A stretch of DNA of 5,510 nucleotides from an uncultured Eubacterium sp. (GTDB lineage Bacteria > Bacillota > Clostridia > Lachnospirales > Lachnospiraceae). A program made the position numbers and the translations under genes. Positions 4,174 to 5,510 of the stretch are shown one piece after another. Numbering within the stretch: position 1 is the stretch's first letter; each line of letters starts with the position of its first letter. The stretch spans positions 1 through 5,510 of the forward strand of contig CAMODP010000123.1 of assembly GCA_946611445.1 (NCBI GenBank), written 5' to 3'. The notes beneath the pieces are model-generated. The model did not search any database. It saw only the letters and a list, made by a program, of their open reading frames with translations, and had not been told where the DNA came from.

Positions 4174-5510
4174 ATGATTTGCCCGAAATGTGGCGCCAAA
4201 CTTGTATCAGGCACAACCGTATGCCCGATCTGCGGAAGCCGCCAGAGACAGACTGTCCAGGCGGCGTCTTCGAATTCCCGGAATTCCGGATCCTCCAGGG
4301 GAAGGAAACGTGCCGCGGAGCGGGAACAGGATTCATTTGAAGACTATGATGATCTCTACGAGGAAGATGAGGCCTACGAGGACAGCGGCTACGACGATTC
4401 GGACGAATATGACGACGGCTACGAAGACAGCTATGACGATTATGACGATTACGATGACTATGACGAGCCGGTAAAGAAGCGCAGCAGGAAAAAGAAAAAA
4501 AGCCGCAAGGGTCTGCTGATCGCCGGCATCGTTTCCGCGGTCATTATCCTCGGCATCGTGATCGCCCTGGTGATCATGCTTCTGGAAAACAAGGACGGAC
4601 AGCTGCACCGTGCGCTGCCTGAAACCCTGAATGCCCAGGAAAACCAGACCCAGGCGGTCCAGGCGGAAGTCACGAAGAGCGATAAAGAAAAGCAGACACA
4701 GCCCGCGGAGACAAAGGCGGCCGAGACCGAGGAGAAAAAGCAGATCAAGGTAGACGGCAACGTTTATGTGAGAAACAACGATGGCGTCACGCTGGTCGAG
4801 TATAATGGTACTTCTCAAGCAGCCAACCTTCCGGCTGAGGTTGGTGGATATAAGGTGACGGAGATTGGCCCTCATGCATTTCAGAATGCCCCGAATGTTC
4901 TGTATCTGAGGCTGTCGGAGAATGTTACCAGTCTGGATACTTATTCTATTTCTGATTTGAGAAATCTGAAGGAGGTCTATCTGCCGAATTCGGTTAGCCA
5001 GATCAAGACATATGCATTCAGCCATGTAGATAAATGCGTGACGCCGGAGGGAAGTTTCGCAGCCACGTATTTCCCGAGAAACTATCCGGACACCAAGGTG
5101 GTATACGGGGATCGTCTCTCTGTCGAGATCACTACACCCAACACCATTACCATAACACCGTCGAGCTCTGCGGTTGTCACGCCGATCGTGCCCCAGGCAC
5201 CGGCGCAGGTGAACCCGCAGCCAGCTCCTCAGCAGCCTGCCGTGCAGCCGACAGAGCCGCCGACAGCACCCACGGAGCCGCCGACAGCACCCACAGAGCC
5301 TGCAGCACAGCCGACGCAGCCCACGGATCCCGCACAGCAGCAGACACCGGAGCAGCAGCAGACGCCTGAACAGCAGACGCCCGAGCAACAGGCACCGGAG
5401 CAGCAGACGCCTGAACAGCAGGCACCTGAACAGCAGACACCGGAGCAGCAGACGCCTGAACAGCAGACACCGGAGCAGCAGACGCCTGAACAGCAGGCAC
5501 CGGAGCAGCA
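4174..5510 (+). CDS. Zinc-ribbon, single-pass membrane, BspA-like LRR protein with Pro/Gln repeat tail (partial)
   Basis: Open to the window edge: 445 complete codons and no stop. The start follows AAGGAGG with 7-nt spacing. In order: a zinc ribbon with Cys3, Cys6, Cys17, Cys20 (CPKCG and CPICG); a Ser/Arg linker; an Asp/Glu/Tyr-rich stretch (53-98) with 27 acidic residues and 10 tyrosines; a basic patch KKRSRKKKKSRKG (101-113); one membrane helix (about 114-137); a charged Gln/Glu stalk (138-190); a module resembling LRR_5/BspA repeats (about 193-312) with motifs such as VTEIGPHAF, VTSLD and SVSQIKTYAF; a Thr-rich segment; then Pro/Thr/Gln repeats from about 340. The basic patch predicts the N-terminus inside and the LRR and tail outside the cell. 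There is no signal peptide or visible anchor. BspA-type LRRs are often surface adhesins or binding modules, but the function here is unknown. Codon use shifts to T-ending codons across the LRR. The tail may continue well past the window. Confidence 0.85.
   Translation, partial: MICPKCGAKLVSGTTVCPICGSRQRQTVQAASSNSRNSGSSRGRKRAAEREQDSFEDYDDLYEEDEAYEDSGYDDSDEYDDGYEDSYDDYDDYDDYDEPVKKRSRKKKKSRKGLLIAGIVSAVIILGIVIALVIMLLENKDGQLHRALPETLNAQENQTQAVQAEVTKSDKEKQTQPAETKAAETEEKKQIKVDGNVYVRNNDGVTLVEYNGTSQAANLPAEVGGYKVTEIGPHAFQNAPNVLYLRLSENVTSLDTYSISDLRNLKEVYLPNSVSQIKTYAFSHVDKCVTPEGSFAATYFPRNYPDTKVVYGDRLSVEITTPNTITITPSSSAVVTPIVPQAPAQVNPQPAPQQPAVQPTEPPTAPTEPPTAPTEPAAQPTQPTDPAQQQTPEQQQTPEQQTPEQQAPEQQTPEQQAPEQQTPEQQTPEQQTPEQQTPEQQAPEQ
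5248..5301 (+). repeat. 21-bp repeat encoding PTEPPTA
   Basis: Residues 359-376 of the surface protein read as PTEPPTA twice followed by PTEP. At DNA level the unit is 21 bp, nearly identical between copies (CCGACAGCACCCACGGAGCC type). It forms the proximal part of the proline-rich tail. Confidence 0.75.
5344..5510 (+). repeat. 15-bp tandem repeat encoding (T/A)PEQQ
   Basis: Eleven units of 15 bp, with one extra CAG after the first (5359-5361) that adds a Gln; the last unit is cut by the window edge. Two main versions alternate, ACACCGGAGCAGCAG and ACGCCTGAACAGCAG, differing only at synonymous positions. Bases 5437-5466 and 5467-5496 are an identical 30-bp tandem pair, indicating recent duplication. 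The encoded PEQQ tail is likely extended, outside the cell and length-variable. Confidence 0.9.

Noticed and set aside
3965..4177. A 70-codon + strand frame in the leader of the surface-protein gene
   Set aside because: Its first codons overlap the promoter -35/-10 region, so it would start upstream of the predicted transcript start; no ribosome site.
4495..4501. A seven-A run as a programmed frameshift or phase-variation site
   Set aside because: It lies in Lys codons of the basic patch, is not in the canonical slippery register, and the zero frame stays open for over 1 kb downstream.
4333..5388. A 351-codon minus-strand frame rich in Leu, Arg and Cys
   Set aside because: Its composition simply mirrors the Asp/Tyr and Pro/Gln codons of the + strand surface protein; no domain is recognisable.

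Overview
The window looks like a chromosomal segment of a moderately GC-rich anaerobic Firmicute, most likely a Clostridia member close to Lachnospiraceae. This rests on strong GGAGG-type ribosome binding sites, an AICAR transformylase with no cyclohydrolase domain next to a separate PurO-type IMP cyclohydrolase, and a zinc-ribbon/membrane/leucine-rich-repeat surface protein. Taxonomy is inferred from gene content only. All five supported genes lie on the + strand.

Layout: (1) 1-314 is the 3' end of a gene whose product ends in the C-terminal domain of TrmO, the tRNA t6A37 methyltransferase. It runs into a 36-bp tandem repeat and stops at a TAG inside that repeat. (2) A consensus-like promoter (458-486) and a short leader with two hairpins precede a PurO-type IMP cyclohydrolase (569-1282). 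(3) A 219-bp gap rich in mutually exclusive inverted repeats leads to the stand-alone AICAR formyltransferase (1502-2680). Together these two genes supply the last two steps of de novo purine synthesis, which the bifunctional PurH performs in most bacteria. (4) A 218-bp gap holds a long terminator-like hairpin and a duplicated module, followed by a PLP enzyme of the threonine aldolase family (2899-3939). Glycine made by such an enzyme could feed purine synthesis, but that link is inference. (5) A strong extended -10 promoter (3983-4011) starts a transcript with a leader of about 155 nt. A perfect 10-bp stem in that leader covers part of the ribosome binding site of the last gene. That gene (4174 to the window edge) encodes a cytoplasmic zinc ribbon, an acidic Asp/Tyr linker, a basic patch, one membrane helix, a BspA-like LRR module and a Pro/Thr/Gln-rich repeat tail, and it is cut by the end of the window.

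No mobile element, CRISPR array, tRNA or rRNA is visible. The most interesting signals are the switch-like pairing in the purO-purH gap, the ribosome-site-occluding hairpin before the surface protein, the nonsense codon inside the TrmO tail repeat, and the codon-usage change across the LRR module.
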